DNA of 64,000 nt from Modicisalibacter ilicicola DSM 19980 (GCF_900128925.1 NZ_FQUJ01000003.1:268940-332939); one strand, 5' to 3'; positions 41,813 to 57,113 are shown, counted from the first letter of the stretch. Numbers and translations: made by a program. Notes: a model not told the origin generated them from the sequence alone.

Positions 41813-44416
41813 CTAAGCCAATCGATTCTCCAGCCAGGTCGGCACGCTGGCGAGGGCCCTCGGCAGCGCCACGGGGTCGTTGCCACCGGCCTGCGCCATG
41901 TCGGCACGGCCACCCCCCTTGCCACCGACCTGGGCGGCGACATGGTTGACCAGGTCACCGGCCTTCACCCGATCGGTAAGATCGTTCGTCACCCCGGCGA
42001 TCAGGCTTACCTTGTCGTCATCGGCCACTCCCAGCACCAGAATGCCCGATCCCAGCTTGTTCTTGAGCTGATCCAGCAGCCCACGCAACTCCTTGCCCGA
42101 GACGCCTTCGATCTGCTTGGCCAGCACCTTGACGCCGGCCACCTCGCGGGCCTCGCTCAGCATGTCGCTGCCGGCGGCACTGGTCAGCTTGGCCTTGAGA
42201 CGCTCGACTTCCTTCTCCAGATCGCGATTGCGCTCGACGAGTGCGGCCACGCGCTCCTCGGCCCGCTCGGGCTTGGCCTTGAGCCGCTCGGCGATACGCG
42301 CCACCCGTGCCTCCTGATCGCGGAAATGGTCCAGGGCGGCCTCGCCGGTGATGGCCTCGATGCGCCTCACGCCGGCGGCGATGCCGGTCTCGGAGAGAAT
42401 ATGGAAGCAGCCGATGTCGCCGCTGCGCGCCACGTGGGTGCCCCCGCACAGTTCGATGGAGAAATCGTCGGTGCCGATGGTCAGCACGCGCACGCTGTCG
42501 CTGTACTTGGCCTCGAACAGCGCCGCCGCTCCCTTGGCCTTGGCCTCGTCCAGGGTCATCTGCTGAATGCGGGTGTCCGCATTGGCCAGCACCTGCTGAT
42601 TGACGATGGCCTCGACCTCGGCAAGCTGTTCGCGACTCATCGCCTCGAAATGACTGAAGTCGAAACGCAGACGCTCGGCGCTCACCAGCGAGCCCTTCTG
42701 CTGCACGTGATCGCCCAGCACGCGCTTGAGGGCCTCGTGCAGCAGATGCGTCGCGGAGTGGTTGCGCATGGTCGCCACGCGCAGGCTGGCATCGACCCGG
42801 GGCGTCACCGCCGCTCCCACCTGCAGACGGCCTTCGATCATCACGCCGTGGTGCAGGTGGTGCCCCCCCTGCTTCTGGGTATCGGTCACCTGGAAGCGTT
42901 GCCCGTCGCCCTCGAGATAACCGGTGTCGCCCACCTGGCCACCGGACTCGGCATAGAAAGGCGTGCGATCGAGCACCACCACGCCCTTGTCGCCCTCCGC
43001 GAGTTCGGCCAGCGCATTGCCGGCTTCGTCGACCAGTGCGGTAACACGGGATCGATCCTCGAGTCGCTCGTAGCCGCTGAAGGTGGTCTCGCCCTCGAGC
43101 TCGAGGCCCGCGGTGTAATCCGCGCCGAACTGGCTGGCGGCCCGGGCTCGCTCGCGCTGGGCCTCGAGCTCGCGCTGGAAGCCGACCTCGTCCAGGGTCA
43201 CGCCGCGCTCGCGACAGATGTCCGCCGTCAGGTCGAAGGGAAAGCCGTAGGTGTCGTAGAGCTTGAACACCGTCTCCCCGGCCAGTACCTCGCCCTTCAG
43301 GTCGGCAAGGGCCGCCTCGAGCAATCCCATGCCGTGATCCAGGGTGCGCGCGAACTGCTCCTCTTCCTTGAGCAGGATCTTCTCTATCTGTGGCCGTGCC
43401 TTTCTCAGCTCGGGATAGGCGCCTCCCATCTCCGCATCCAGGGCCGCCACCAGGGCATGGAAGAACGGCTCCCGGGCGCCGAGCTTGTGGCCATGACGGA
43501 TCGCCCGGCGAATGATCCGGCGCAGCACGTAGCCACGCCCTTCGTTGGAGGGCAGGACGCCGTCCACGATCAAGAAGGCGCAGGAGCGGATGTGGTCGGC
43601 GATGACCCGCAGCGAGGGCGCCGTGGTGTCCGCATGTCCGGTCGCGTCGGCAGCGGCACGCAGCAGGTTCTGGAACAGGTCGATCTCGTAGTTGGAGTGC
43701 ACCCCCTGCATCACCGCGGCAATACGCTCCAGCCCCATGCCGGTGTCGATGGACGGCTTGGGCAACGGGTTCATGTTGCCGGCGGCGTCGCGGTCGAACT
43801 GCATGAACACCAGGTTCCATATCTCGATGTAGCGATCGCCGTCCTCTTCCGGGCTGCCCGGAGGCCCGCCCCAGACGTCGGGGCCGTGATCGTAGAAGAT
43901 CTCCGAGGAGGGGCCGCAAGGGCCGGTATCGCCCATCTGCCAGAAATTGTCCTCGTCGAGTTTCGAGAACCGCTGCGGATCGATGCCGATCTCTTCCTTC
44001 CAGATACGCTCGGCCTCGTCGTCGCTGACGTGCACGGTGACCCACAGCTTCTCCCGAGGCAGGCCCAGGGTCTCGGTGAGAAAGGTCCAGGCGAAGCGAA
44101 TGGCGTCCTGCTTGAAATAGTCGCCGAAGCTGAAGTTGCCCAGCATCTCGAAGAAGGTGTGATGGCGCGCGGTATAACCGACGTTGTCCAGGTCGTTGTG
44201 CTTGCCGCCGGCACGCACGCAGCGCTGGGAAGAGGTCGCGCGCACGTAGGGACGCGGATCGCGCCCCAGGAACACGTCCTTGAAGGGCACCATGCCGGCG
44301 TTGGTGAACAGCAGGGTCGGGTCGTTGTCCGGCACCAGGGAGCTCGACGGCACGATGGTGTGCCCCCGCTCCTCGAAAAAGCTGAGAAAGGCCTGTCTGA
44401 TGTCTGCGCTTTTCAT
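41813..44416 (-). CDS. alaS: Alanyl-tRNA synthetase
   Basis: An 867-residue class II synthetase. The N-terminal catalytic domain starts [19 protein letters not shown] and contains [15 protein letters not shown] and motif 2; an editing domain carries [11 protein letters not shown] (the zinc HxxxH) and [13 protein letters not shown]; the C-terminal domain ends with the [12 protein letters not shown] motif. Length matches the family. The start at 44416 agrees with homologues; an in-frame extension to 44470 does not. It lies between recX and lysC as in related genomes. Confidence 0.98.
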   Translation of the reverse strand: MKSADIRQAFLSFFEERGHTIVPSSSLVPDNDPTLLFTNAGMVPFKDVFLGRDPRPYVRATSSQRCVRAGGKHNDLDNVGYTARHHTFFEMLGNFSFGDYFKQDAIRFAWTFLTETLGLPREKLWVTVHVSDDEAERIWKEEIGIDPQRFSKLDEDNFWQMGDTGPCGPSSEIFYDHGPDVWGGPPGSPEEDGDRYIEIWNLVFMQFDRDAAGNMNPLPKPSIDTGMGLERIAAVMQGVHSNYEIDLFQNLLRAAADATGHADTTAPSLRVIADHIRSCAFLIVDGVLPSNEGRGYVLRRIIRRAIRHGHKLGAREPFFHALVAALDAEMGGAYPELRKARPQIEKILLKEEEQFARTLDHGMGLLEAALADLKGEVLAGETVFKLYDTYGFPFDLTADICRERGVTLDEVGFQRELEAQRERARAASQFGADYTAGLELEGETTFSGYERLEDRSRVTALVDEAGNALAELAEGDKGVVVLDRTPFYAESGGQVGDTGYLEGDGQRFQVTDTQKQGGHHLHHGVMIEGRLQVGAAVTPRVDASLRVATMRNHSATHLLHEALKRVLGDHVQQKGSLVSAERLRFDFSHFEAMSREQLAEVEAIVNQQVLANADTRIQQMTLDEAKAKGAAALFEAKYSDSVRVLTIGTDDFSIELCGGTHVARSGDIGCFHILSETGIAAGVRRIEAITGEAALDHFRDQEARVARIAERLKAKPERAEERVAALVERNRDLEKEVERLKAKLTSAAGSDMLSEAREVAGVKVLAKQIEGVSGKELRGLLDQLKNKLGSGILVLGVADDDKVSLIAGVTNDLTDRVKAGDLVNHVAAQVGGKGGGRADMAQAGGNDPVALPRALASVPTWLENRLA

Positions 44417-44591
44417 AGAAAACCCGTGGCAATGAGCGTTTAGGCGCTGCGGGCAGGCGGTCATGGCCATTCATGAGGGGCGATGATCGCTTGGCGTACC
44501 GTGAAAAGACGCCACCCGGGGCCGTCGCAAGGCGCACCAGTATAACGCAGTCGGCAAGCGACTAAAGAGGAAAGCGTCGCGGCAGGAAGGC

Positions 44592-45074
44592 TCAGCGATC
44601 GTCCCAGGCATGGGACAGGGCATGGAGGGTCTGTTCGAAATCGAAGCCCCGACCGGCCAAAAAGCGTTCGCGGCGGGCGCGCTCCCGGGGCGTGGCCCCG
44701 GGGCCATCGAAGCGCTTGGCCAGGGTCTCGCAGGCAAGGGAAAACCAGTCGGTGCCAGCGGCACCCTTGGCCTCCTCGAAGGCCCAGTGGATCAATTCCC
44801 GGTCGATACCCCGCTCGCCCAGCTCGGCGCGTATCTTGAGCGGCCCTTGCCCCCGGGCGATGCGCGAGCGCAGAAAGATCTCCGCGAAACGCGCATCGGA
44901 CTGCAGGCCTTGCTCGGTCAGGTCATCGAGCGCCTCGGCGACGCTCTCGGCCGCATGCCCCTTGGCGGCCAGCCGCCGCTCCAGCTCGGCCCGGGAGTAC
45001 TCGCGGCGGGCCAGCAGCCGGATGGCCTCGTCCCGGGGAGTCGCAGCATCGCTGCCAGAGGCGAGACCGCGCAT
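44592..45074 (-). CDS. recX: Regulatory protein RecX
   Basis: A 160-residue helical RecA modulator that limits filament growth. The three-helix repeats are visible, with RLLARREYSRAELERRLAAKG, SDARFAEIFLRSRIARGQGPLKIRAELGERGI and a C-terminal RRERFLAGRGF typical of RecX. It begins three bases after the recA stop, so the pair is co-transcribed and SOS-induced together. Confidence 0.93.
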   Translation of the reverse strand: MRGLASGSDAATPRDEAIRLLARREYSRAELERRLAAKGHAAESVAEALDDLTEQGLQSDARFAEIFLRSRIARGQGPLKIRAELGERGIDRELIHWAFEEAKGAAGTDWFSLACETLAKRFDGPGATPRERARRERFLAGRGFDFEQTLHALSHAWDDR

Positions 45075-45077
45075 GGG

Positions 45078-46148
<1,071 letters not shown>

Positions 46149-46169
46149 GGATGTCTCCCGATACGCTTA

Positions 46170-46185
46170 CTGTATGATTGACCAG
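46170..46185 (-). promoter_or_regulatory. LexA (SOS) box in the recA promoter
   Basis: CTGTATGATTGACCAG matches CTG-N10-CAG, 22 bases before the recA ATG, and directly follows a CATAAT that may be the -10 element on the minus strand. LexA binding here would block recA transcription. Confidence 0.8.
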
Positions 46186-46254
46186 TATTATGCCGTAAAA
46201 AACGCCGCCCGCCTACTCTTGATGCCGACCCAAAACGAACCTTTCGCTCGTGAC

Positions 46255-46746
46255 CTACTTCTCGAGCCAGCGAATCAATCCTTCAAGTGCCACCTTCACC
46301 GCCTGGCGTCGCACCGCACGACGGTCGCCCTCGAAGACGTGCCGCTCGGCCTGCTGGCGCGAGGCGTCACCCCAGGCGAACCACACGGTGCCCACCGGTT
46401 TCTCGTCGCTGCCTCCCTCGGGTCCGGCAATGCCACTGACGGCCACCCCGATGTCGGCACCGCTGTCCAGACAGGCCCCCTTGACCATGGCTTCCACGGC
46501 TTCCTGGCTGACGGCCCCGTAGCCCCCGAGCAGCGACCCCGAGACCTTCAGCAGGCGCCGCTTGGCCCCATCGGCGTAGGTCACGTAGCCGGTCTCGAAG
46601 TAGTCGGAACTGCCGGCGATGTCGGTGATCGCCACCGCGACGCCGCCCCCGGTGCAGGACTCCGCCGTGGTCACCTTGGCTGTCCGGCGACGGCAGGCAT
46701 CGCCCAGGCGTTCGCTCAACTCCAGCAACTCCTCTTCGTGCTCCAT
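46255..46746 (-). CDS. pncC: Nicotinamide-nucleotide amidohydrolase (CinA C-terminal domain)
   Basis: A 163-residue stand-alone CinA-C domain that deamidates nicotinamide mononucleotide in NAD recycling. Motifs: TTAESCTGGGVAVAITDIAGSS (about 25-46, with the Ser nucleophile region), GAVSQEAVEAMVKGA and AVSGIAGPEGGSDEKPVGTV. No CinA N-terminal domain is attached. It lies just upstream of recA as in many gammaproteobacteria. Confidence 0.93.
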   Translation of the reverse strand: MEHEEELLELSERLGDACRRRTAKVTTAESCTGGGVAVAITDIAGSSDYFETGYVTYADGAKRRLLKVSGSLLGGYGAVSQEAVEAMVKGACLDSGADIGVAVSGIAGPEGGSDEKPVGTVWFAWGDASRQQAERHVFEGDRRAVRRQAVKVALEGLIRWLEK

Positions 46747-46841
46747 GCTCCACCTCTACTGCGAGAGTGAATGGTATGCGTAGGATAGCGGCTTTTGCCC
46801 CCGTTTAAAGCCGGGCAGCAGTCATGCCGCCGGCGGAATCG

Positions 46842-49454
46842 TCACTCCCTGCCTTTGCCTTCACGAAACTCTCGCAGCACCTGCCGACAGCCCGGCCCGA
46901 CGTTCTCGCCGGTCCCGGGCTCGATCCACGGCAGGATCGCGAGAGGCGGGGCCAGGACGGCCCCCAGCACCGAGAGCACGCCACGGGCCACGAGCTCCCG
47001 GGACACCACTTCCACCCGAGGCGCGTCGAGCCTTCCCTGGAGCGTCACCGGCGAGTCGGACGCCAGCAGGCTGGGGTCCTTGGGGTGCGCCTCGAACACC
47101 AGATCGAGTCTTTCGTCACCCAGATCGATCGACCCGCCGCCGGTCAGGTTGGTATCGGCGGTGTCGATGAAGAACTGCTCCACCCGGGCCATGCCGTTCG
47201 TGGCATCGAGTCGCGTAAAGGCACAGCGCATGACCACCTCGTCCGAGTCGACCAGCGCAGCGGTCAGTGCTTCGGCCAGATCGAGCCCCAGGGCTTCGAC
47301 GACCAGCATGTCCAGGCGCCCGCCAGACATGGCCAGCGCCAGGGTGCCATCCAGCCCCGCCATCGCCTCGTCCAGCGAGTTGCCGCGAAAGCGCACCCGC
47401 CCCCGACCACCCACGGTGCCGGCGGTGTCTCGGGCGATGTCGGAGAGCTCGACCTTGCGTAGCACGGGCTTCAAGTTGATACGCCGCAAGGAAAGTTCGA
47501 GGCGGCCGTCGAGAGGCTCGTCGCGGGCGTCCATGCGCACCTGGGCACGCAACCGGCCGCCGCCGATACCTGCCTGCAGCGGCTCCAGGGTCAGCACACC
47601 CGCTTCCAGACTCAGATCGAGTTCGAATTCCGACATGGGAATATCCTTCGCCGAGACATTGGCCGCGCGGTAATGCACCTCGGCATCCATGCGCCGCAAG
47701 CCATCCAGATTCCACTGCGCGTCGGGGAAGATGCCCGGCCGGCGCGCCTGCTCGACCGCACGGCGCTGCTGCCGGGCGGAAGCGGTCTCGCCGCTTTCCG
47801 TATCCGGCGCCACCCCCAGCAGAGGGGCCAGGTCGTCCAGGTCCAGGCGCCGGGAATTCAGCGTCGCCCAGAGCTTGTTGCGCTCGCCCAGTCGCAGTCG
47901 CACGTCACCACCGACATCGCTGTTGCCGAAGCGCCCGCCCAGATCGAGCAGACGCACCAGTTCGTCCTTCACCCGCAGTTCGCCCTGCACGTCATAGGGC
48001 GGCAACGCCGGCAGGTTCAGGCCGGTCAGCCGGTTGAGACGCGCCGGGTTGGGGCCGGACAGCCGGAATTTCCCTTGCACCCGAGCGATCTTCAGCGGCT
48101 GCTCGAGGCTGCCCTCGACTTCGAGCCGGGATTGCCGGGAGGTGGCCCATCCCTGCACCGGATAGGCCTTGTCGGGGTCGTTCAGGGTGAGCAATGGGCC
48201 GACCTTGAGATCGTATTCGAAGGGCTCCCCCCGCCGGCTGCCGCTACCCCGGAGCCGTACGCCCGCTTCGGACGTTTCGCCGACAGCCGTGCTTTCGGCG
48301 TTTACGCGCAGCAAGAGATCCGACTCAGGCGCTCGATAGGCAAGCGAGGTATCATCCAGCGCCAGCGCACCCTGCTCGAGACGCGCGTGCAACTGCCCGT
48401 CCAAGGTGCCCAGCTCGGAGAACCCCAGGGGCGCCAACGCCTGGCCCAGGTCCAGCTGCCCCATGCGGGCATCGATAGCGCCATCGAGGGTGTCGGAGCC
48501 CACTTCCAGCCAACCCCGGGCCGTCATTTCCCCCGCCCCCAGGGCGGTGTGCAGGCGCTCCAGCGTCAGCCGCCCCCGCTCGAGATCGCCTCGGAGGCTC
48601 ACGTCGCTGAACCGGGTGTCCGCGTAACTCAGCCTGTCGACGGTCATCTCGATACGGGCGTCGATTTTGGCCAAAGGCGCCAGGCGCTCGGCCCAGCGTC
48701 TCTCCCAGGCAAGCTTTTCGACCTTCTGTTCGACGGCCTGCTCCGCTGCTCGCTGCCCCCGTGCGCTGCCCGGCTCACCCACGCCCCAGGGTTCGAGCTC
48801 GAGCCGATCGGCGGCGAGCTGGACGTGGAGCCGTGGTCGTTTTTCCAGGGTCACGCTCACCGAGCCGCTAACAGCGCTGCCGTCCTGATAGGCCCCCTGG
48901 CCATCGAGCAGGAGCCGGGGTGGGCCCTGATCGGGTTTCCGGGTACGAAAATCGGCGGCGAGATCCAGGCCCAACGCGGCATCACGATAGGTCAGGCGTC
49001 CTCGATCGATGCTGATCATCTCGGGATCGATGGGCGCCCCGCCGCCGGCGCCCTCCTTTTCGTCCTCGAACAGCCCCGTCCAGCTGGTGGCGCCATCCCT
49101 GCGCCTGGCCAAGTGAAGTTCGGGGCGCTGCAGATGCAGACGCTCGAGCGGGACGCTGCCTTGCACCAGCGCGCTCAGGTCCAGGGTGATCGTCAGCGCG
49201 TCGAGATCGAGCATCCGGGAATGAGCGACCCAGTCGGGGTTGGCGATGGTGAGCTCCTCGAGACGAACCGTCAGCGGCCAGCCCCAGACGATTTCCAGCG
49301 CACCGATTTCCACGTCGCGCCCGTTCAGACGCTTGGCGGCCTGGCCTTCCAGCCACTCCCGCACCCAGGGCGACTCGACCAGCAGCAAGGCGCCGGCCAG
49401 CACTGCCCCGAGCCCCAGCGCCACCCACAAGCCCCATCGAGCAACCTTCCTCAC
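46842..49454 (-). CDS. AsmA family protein
   Basis: An 870-residue AsmA-like protein: one N-terminal membrane helix (about 7-26), an N-terminal AsmA domain (NGRDVEIGALEI, LTIANPDW) and a long beta-rich periplasmic region with an AsmA C-terminal part (GGRGRVRFRGNSLDEAMAGLDG). Relatives are thought to span the periplasm and help phospholipid or outer-membrane assembly; the specific role here is unknown. The start is GTG 49454 with AAGGAGG five bases upstream, which decides against in-frame upstream ATGs. It diverges from mutS. Confidence 0.88.
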   Translation of the reverse strand: MRKVARWGLWVALGLGAVLAGALLLVESPWVREWLEGQAAKRLNGRDVEIGALEIVWGWPLTVRLEELTIANPDWVAHSRMLDLDALTITLDLSALVQGSVPLERLHLQRPELHLARRRDGATSWTGLFEDEKEGAGGGAPIDPEMISIDRGRLTYRDAALGLDLAADFRTRKPDQGPPRLLLDGQGAYQDGSAVSGSVSVTLEKRPRLHVQLAADRLELEPWGVGEPGSARGQRAAEQAVEQKVEKLAWERRWAERLAPLAKIDARIEMTVDRLSYADTRFSDVSLRGDLERGRLTLERLHTALGAGEMTARGWLEVGSDTLDGAIDARMGQLDLGQALAPLGFSELGTLDGQLHARLEQGALALDDTSLAYRAPESDLLLRVNAESTAVGETSEAGVRLRGSGSRRGEPFEYDLKVGPLLTLNDPDKAYPVQGWATSRQSRLEVEGSLEQPLKIARVQGKFRLSGPNPARLNRLTGLNLPALPPYDVQGELRVKDELVRLLDLGGRFGNSDVGGDVRLRLGERNKLWATLNSRRLDLDDLAPLLGVAPDTESGETASARQQRRAVEQARRPGIFPDAQWNLDGLRRMDAEVHYRAANVSAKDIPMSEFELDLSLEAGVLTLEPLQAGIGGGRLRAQVRMDARDEPLDGRLELSLRRINLKPVLRKVELSDIARDTAGTVGGRGRVRFRGNSLDEAMAGLDGTLALAMSGGRLDMLVVEALGLDLAEALTAALVDSDEVVMRCAFTRLDATNGMARVEQFFIDTADTNLTGGGSIDLGDERLDLVFEAHPKDPSLLASDSPVTLQGRLDAPRVEVVSRELVARGVLSVLGAVLAPPLAILPWIEPGTGENVGPGCRQVLREFREGKGRE

Positions 49455-49630
49455 GCTGCCTCCTTGGCATGCCGACCGCCGTGCGAAACGTGACGGCTCG
49501 CACCTCTTCCGTCCTGTCCGAGCGCTCTCTGACAGCATAGCCGCTGCCCTCGACACCGATCGAACTGTCGAAGCCTCGGTGGACTGGGATAGAATGGCGG
49601 GCCCATGAATGCAGGGAATCCGGACACGCC

Positions 49631-52225
49631 ATGCCAGACGCGATCGAGACGAAGAGCCCCCAGCACACCCCGATGATGGCGCAATACCTCAAGATCAAGC
49701 GCGAGCATCCGGGCGTTCTGCTTTTCTACCGCATGGGCGATTTCTACGAGCTCTTCTTCGACGATGCCCGGCGCGCCGCCCAGCTGCTCGACATCACCCT
49801 CACCCAGCGCGGCCAGTCCGCCGGCAAGCCGATTCCCATGGCTGGCGTGCCCTACCACAGCGCCGAGGGCTATCTGGCCCGCCTGGTCAGGTGCGGCGAG
49901 TCGGTGGCGATCTGCGAGCAGATGGGCGACCCCGCGACCAGCAAGGGACCAGTGGAGCGCAAGGTGGTGCGCATCGTCACCCCGGGCACGCTGCATGACG
50001 AGGCGCTGCTCGACGCCAAGCGTGACAATCTGCTGGTCACCCTGCACCGTCACGATGGCTGCTGGGGCATCGCCTGGCTGGAGCTTTCCAGCGGCCGTTT
50101 CAGCGTGCTGGAAGTTGGCAGCGACGCCGACATGCTCGGGGAGATACATCGTCTCGACCCGGCGGAACTGCTGGTCGCCGACGGGCTGGAACTGCCCGCT
50201 GGCCTCGGGGAACGCCGCGGGCTCAAGCGCCAGAGCGAGTGGCTGTTCGACCTGGAATCGGCAACCCGGCTGCTGTGCGATCAGTTCGGCGTCGCCGACC
50301 TGCGTGGCTTCGGCTGTGCCCATCTGGCCCTTGCCGTCACCGCCGCCGGCGTGCTCATCGACTACGCCCGGGACACCCAGCGCTCGCGCCTGCCCCACGT
50401 CACGGCGCTGGGGGTGGAGAGCCGCGACGATGCGGTGGTCATCGATGCCGCCAGCCGGCGCAACCTGGAGATCGACACCAACCTGGGCGGCAGCGCCGAC
50501 AACACCCTGGCCAGCGTACTCGACACCACCGCCACGGCCATGGGGTCGCGCCTGCTCAAGCGCTGGCTCAACCGGCCGCTGCGCAGTCGCGAGCGAATCA
50601 CCGCCCGGCAGGGTGCGGTGCAGCTGCTGCTGGGTGACGAGGCGCATGCGCCGCTGCACGACCTGCTCAAGCGGATCGGCGATGTCGAGCGCATTCTCGC
50701 CCGGGTCGCCCTGCGCAGTGCCCGCCCTCGGGATCTGGCGCGGCTGCGCGACGCCCTGAACGCCCTGCCCGATCTCCAGGAACGCCTGGCCGCCCTGGAC
50801 GATGGCAGCGCCCTTGACGATCTGCGCCACCACATTCGCCCCTACCCCGAGCTGGCCGATCTCCTGAGCCACGCCCTGATCGACAATCCACCGGTAGTGA
50901 TTCGCGATGGCGGGGTGATCGCCGCCGGCTTCGACGAGGAACTCGACGAGTTCCGCGGCCTGGCCGAGCATGCCGGCGACTACCTGGTGAAGCTCGAGAC
51001 CCGCGAGCGCGAACGTACCGGCCTGGCAGGCCTCAAGGTCGGTTACAACCGGGTGCACGGCTATTACATCGAGATTCCCCGTGCCCAGGCCCGGGACGCC
51101 CCGGCCGACTACATCCGCCGCCAGACGCTGAAGAATGCCGAGCGCTTCATCATCCCCGAACTCAAGGAGTTCGAGGACAAGGCGCTGTCGGCGAAATCCA
51201 AGGCCCTGGCCCGGGAGAAGCTGCTCTACGAGAACCTGATCGACACCCTGAACGCCGCCCTCGACGCCCTGCAAGCGACGGGCCAGGCCCTGGCCGCGCT
51301 CGATGTGCTCACGACCTTCGCCGAACGCGCTCAGACCCTGGATTTCGTGCGCCCCCGATTGCTCGACGCGCCAGGCCTCTGCATCCTCGGCGGGCGTCAC
51401 CCGGTGGTCGAACAGGTCAGCGAGGCACCCTTCGTGCCCAACGATCTGCGCCTCGACCCCCAGCGCCACATGCTGGTGATCACCGGCCCCAACATGGGGG
51501 GTAAATCCACCTACATGCGCCAGGCGGCGTTGATCGCGCTACTCGCCCACTGCGGCAGCTTCGTGCCCGCCGACCAGGCCGAGATCGGCACCCTGGATCG
51601 CATCTTCACGCGTATCGGCTCGAGCGACGATCTCGCCGGCGGACGCTCGACCTTCATGGTGGAGATGACCGAAACCGCCAGCATCCTGCACAATGCGACC
51701 GCCGAAAGCCTGGTGCTGATGGACGAGATCGGACGCGGCACCAGCACCTTCGACGGCCTGTCCCTGGCCTGGGCGAGCGCCGAGCACCTGGCCCGAGTCA
51801 AGGCCTTCACGCTGTTTGCCACCCACTACTTCGAGATGACCGCCCTGGCCGAACAGCTCGAAGGCGTGGCCAACGTGCATCTCACCGCGGCGGAACACAA
51901 GGATGGCATCGTATTCATGCATCGGGTGGAGGACGGCCCCGCCAGCCAGAGCTATGGCCTGCAGGTCGCCCAGCTGGCGGGCGTGCCGCAATCGGTGATC
52001 GCACGGGCCCGGGACAAGCTGGCCGGCCTGGAACAGCAGGAGATCGACCAGGGCCCGCGCGGGCGTTCACGGCAAGAGAGCGGGCCCAGCGCGGTACCGC
52101 AACAGGCGGACCTGTTCGCCAGCACGCCGCACCCCCTGGTCGAGGAACTCAGCGACCTTAGCCTGGACGAGCTCTCGCCACGCCAGGCGCTCGAGCTTCT
52201 TTACCGTTGGAAAGAGAGTGTCTAG
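49631..52225 (+). CDS. mutS: DNA mismatch repair protein MutS
   Basis: An 864-residue mismatch recognition ATPase. The mismatch-binding Phe-x-Glu lies in [14 protein letters not shown] near residues 36-49, the Walker A is [13 protein letters not shown] near 620, the signature [12 protein letters not shown] lies near 700, followed by ATHYFEMT. The C-terminal end carries the short dimer/tetramer helix. fdxA follows 91 bases later, the same order as in Pseudomonas. Confidence 0.98.
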   Translation: MPDAIETKSPQHTPMMAQYLKIKREHPGVLLFYRMGDFYELFFDDARRAAQLLDITLTQRGQSAGKPIPMAGVPYHSAEGYLARLVRCGESVAICEQMGDPATSKGPVERKVVRIVTPGTLHDEALLDAKRDNLLVTLHRHDGCWGIAWLELSSGRFSVLEVGSDADMLGEIHRLDPAELLVADGLELPAGLGERRGLKRQSEWLFDLESATRLLCDQFGVADLRGFGCAHLALAVTAAGVLIDYARDTQRSRLPHVTALGVESRDDAVVIDAASRRNLEIDTNLGGSADNTLASVLDTTATAMGSRLLKRWLNRPLRSRERITARQGAVQLLLGDEAHAPLHDLLKRIGDVERILARVALRSARPRDLARLRDALNALPDLQERLAALDDGSALDDLRHHIRPYPELADLLSHALIDNPPVVIRDGGVIAAGFDEELDEFRGLAEHAGDYLVKLETRERERTGLAGLKVGYNRVHGYYIEIPRAQARDAPADYIRRQTLKNAERFIIPELKEFEDKALSAKSKALAREKLLYENLIDTLNAALDALQATGQALAALDVLTTFAERAQTLDFVRPRLLDAPGLCILGGRHPVVEQVSEAPFVPNDLRLDPQRHMLVITGPNMGGKSTYMRQAALIALLAHCGSFVPADQAEIGTLDRIFTRIGSSDDLAGGRSTFMVEMTETASILHNATAESLVLMDEIGRGTSTFDGLSLAWASAEHLARVKAFTLFATHYFEMTALAEQLEGVANVHLTAAEHKDGIVFMHRVEDGPASQSYGLQVAQLAGVPQSVIARARDKLAGLEQQEIDQGPRGRSRQESGPSAVPQQADLFASTPHPLVEELSDLSLDELSPRQALELLYRWKESV

Positions 52226-52316
52226 AATCCCGCCCGATAGAACGGATAATTATAAATATTCAGTTAATTTATAACCTGATTACCGATACTGGCCCATCAC
52301 GATCGAGGAAGCCACC

Positions 52317-52640
52317 ATGACATTCGTCGTCACCGAAAACTGCATCCGCTGCAAGTACACCGATTGCGTCGAGGTGTGCCCGGTCGACTGCTTCTACGAA
52401 GGCCCCAACTTCCTGGTGATTCACCCCGACGAATGCATCGACTGCGCGTTGTGCGAGCCGGAGTGCCCTGCCGAGGCGATCTTCGCGGAAGACGAACTGC
52501 CCAGCGACCAGCAGGGCTTCATCGAGATCAATGCCGAACTCGCCGAGGTCTGGCCGAACATCACCGAGAAGAAGGACCCACCGGAAGATGCCGAGGCGTG
52601 GGATGGCAAGCCGGGCAAGCTCGAACACCTCGAGCGTTGA
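52317..52640 (+). CDS. fdxA: 7Fe-8S ferredoxin
   Basis: A 107-residue ferredoxin with cysteines at 9, 12, 17, 21, 25 for the N-terminal cluster region and [11 protein letters not shown] (40, 43, 46, 50), the arrangement of [3Fe-4S][4Fe-4S] FdxA proteins. GAGGAA precedes the ATG by seven bases. The 91-bp spacer from mutS is A/T-rich and probably holds its own promoter. The rsmZ-like RNA gene lies directly downstream on the other strand. Confidence 0.96.
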   Translation: MTFVVTENCIRCKYTDCVEVCPVDCFYEGPNFLVIHPDECIDCALCEPECPAEAIFAEDELPSDQQGFIEINAELAEVWPNITEKKDPPEDAEAWDGKPGKLEHLER

Positions 52641-52693
52641 CCTTCAGCCCGTCCGCGCCCAGTACCTGATGCTCGTCGTCGGCGGCCAGGCAT

Positions 52694-52717
52694 GAAAAAG
52701 GCGACCCGAAGGTCGCC
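52694..52717 (-). terminator. Rho-independent terminator of the small RNA
   Basis: On the minus strand GGCGACC-TTCG-GGTCGCC forms a 7-bp perfect stem with a tetraloop followed by TTTTTC. It reads away from fdxA-sense transcripts, showing that a minus-strand transcript ends here. Confidence 0.9.
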
Positions 52718-52904
52718 CGCTCCTAGCCGTTCCCTGAGGGTCACTCCCTGTACCCGCTTCCCTTGGCCCACTCCCTGTTCGGTCTCGACGCCCTGTCGTA
52801 CCGAACGGGCCATCAATCGCCTCCTGCGGTTGGCGTCCTGCCAACGATGTCCTGGAAGGTATCTTGACATCCCTTAAGCCCTATCTCAAAGGGGGTACTC
52901 AGAT
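52694..52904 (-). ncRNA. CsrB/RsmZ-family small RNA (CsrA antagonist)
   Basis: About 210 bases on the minus strand with no credible protein frame. It contains nine GGA motifs (complements at 52721, 52731, 52745, 52759, 52772, 52822, 52836, 52850 and 52870), most as AGGA or AGGGA. Several sit in loops or unpaired joints: GTTGGC-AGGAC-GCCAAC is a perfect hairpin exposing AGGA, and AAGGGATGTC matches the CsrA SELEX core well. It ends in a Rho-independent terminator. A GacA-box-like palindrome lies about 135-150 bases upstream. The position next to fdxA and mutS equals that of Pseudomonas rsmZ. It should sequester CsrA and relieve repression. The 5' end is estimated from a GATAAT at 52911-52916; the -35 is unclear. 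Confidence 0.85.
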
Positions 52905-53036
52905 CGGGTTATTATCGGCCTACACCCTCGTCAACTTGAGAAAAAATAATTCCATTTAAAATCAAATATATAAAATAAATGATGCATAAAAAATGCACTA
53001 ATATGCCCTATTTTGTCCATAAAGACGTCGCCAAAT
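52905..53036 (-). promoter_or_regulatory. A/T-rich promoter region of the small RNA
   Basis: A strongly A/T-rich block (about 52940-53020) in otherwise GC-rich DNA, with TTGACG at 52929-52934 and GATAAT at 52911-52916 on the minus strand; their 12-base spacing is too short for a standard sigma-70 promoter, as often seen where an activator is needed. Such DNA suits IHF or H-NS/MvaT binding (inference). Confidence 0.5.
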
Positions 53037-53054
53037 TGTAGGAAATATCTTACA
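53037..53054. promoter_or_regulatory. GacA-box-like upstream activating sequence
   Basis: TGTAGG-N6-CTTACA matches the GacA box TGTAAG-N6-CTTACA at 11 of 12 defined positions. It lies about 135-150 bases upstream of the predicted RNA start, a typical distance for rsmZ-type genes. Confidence 0.7.
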
Positions 53055-53108
53055 AGAATTGGAGACATTGACGACAAACGAGCACGGTCGAATCCCCCCA
53101 AACGCAAT

Positions 53109-53139
53109 CCGGCGGTATCGGATCAACCGATACCGCCGG
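53109..53139 (-). terminator. Long hairpin after eno (probable terminator)
   Basis: A perfect 13-bp stem CCGGCGGTATCGG / CCGATACCGCCGG with a 5-base loop lies 54 bases past the eno stop. The following minus-strand bases (ATTGCGTTTGG) are only modestly T-rich, but the stem is strong. Confidence 0.65.
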
Positions 53140-53192
53140 GGAGAGGCTCTAGAACGAACCGGTGCAAGCGCACCGGCGTCAGAAACGACGGG

Positions 53193-57113
<3,921 letters not shown>

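Noticed and set aside
41729-44443. Long plus-strand frame opposite alaS
   Set aside because: Shadow of alaS; no recognisable domain and no ribosome-binding site context.
52421-52870. Minus-strand frames overlapping the fdxA/sRNA region
   Set aside because: They run through the terminator hairpin and into fdxA antisense; GGA-rich structure and synteny favour a non-coding RNA.
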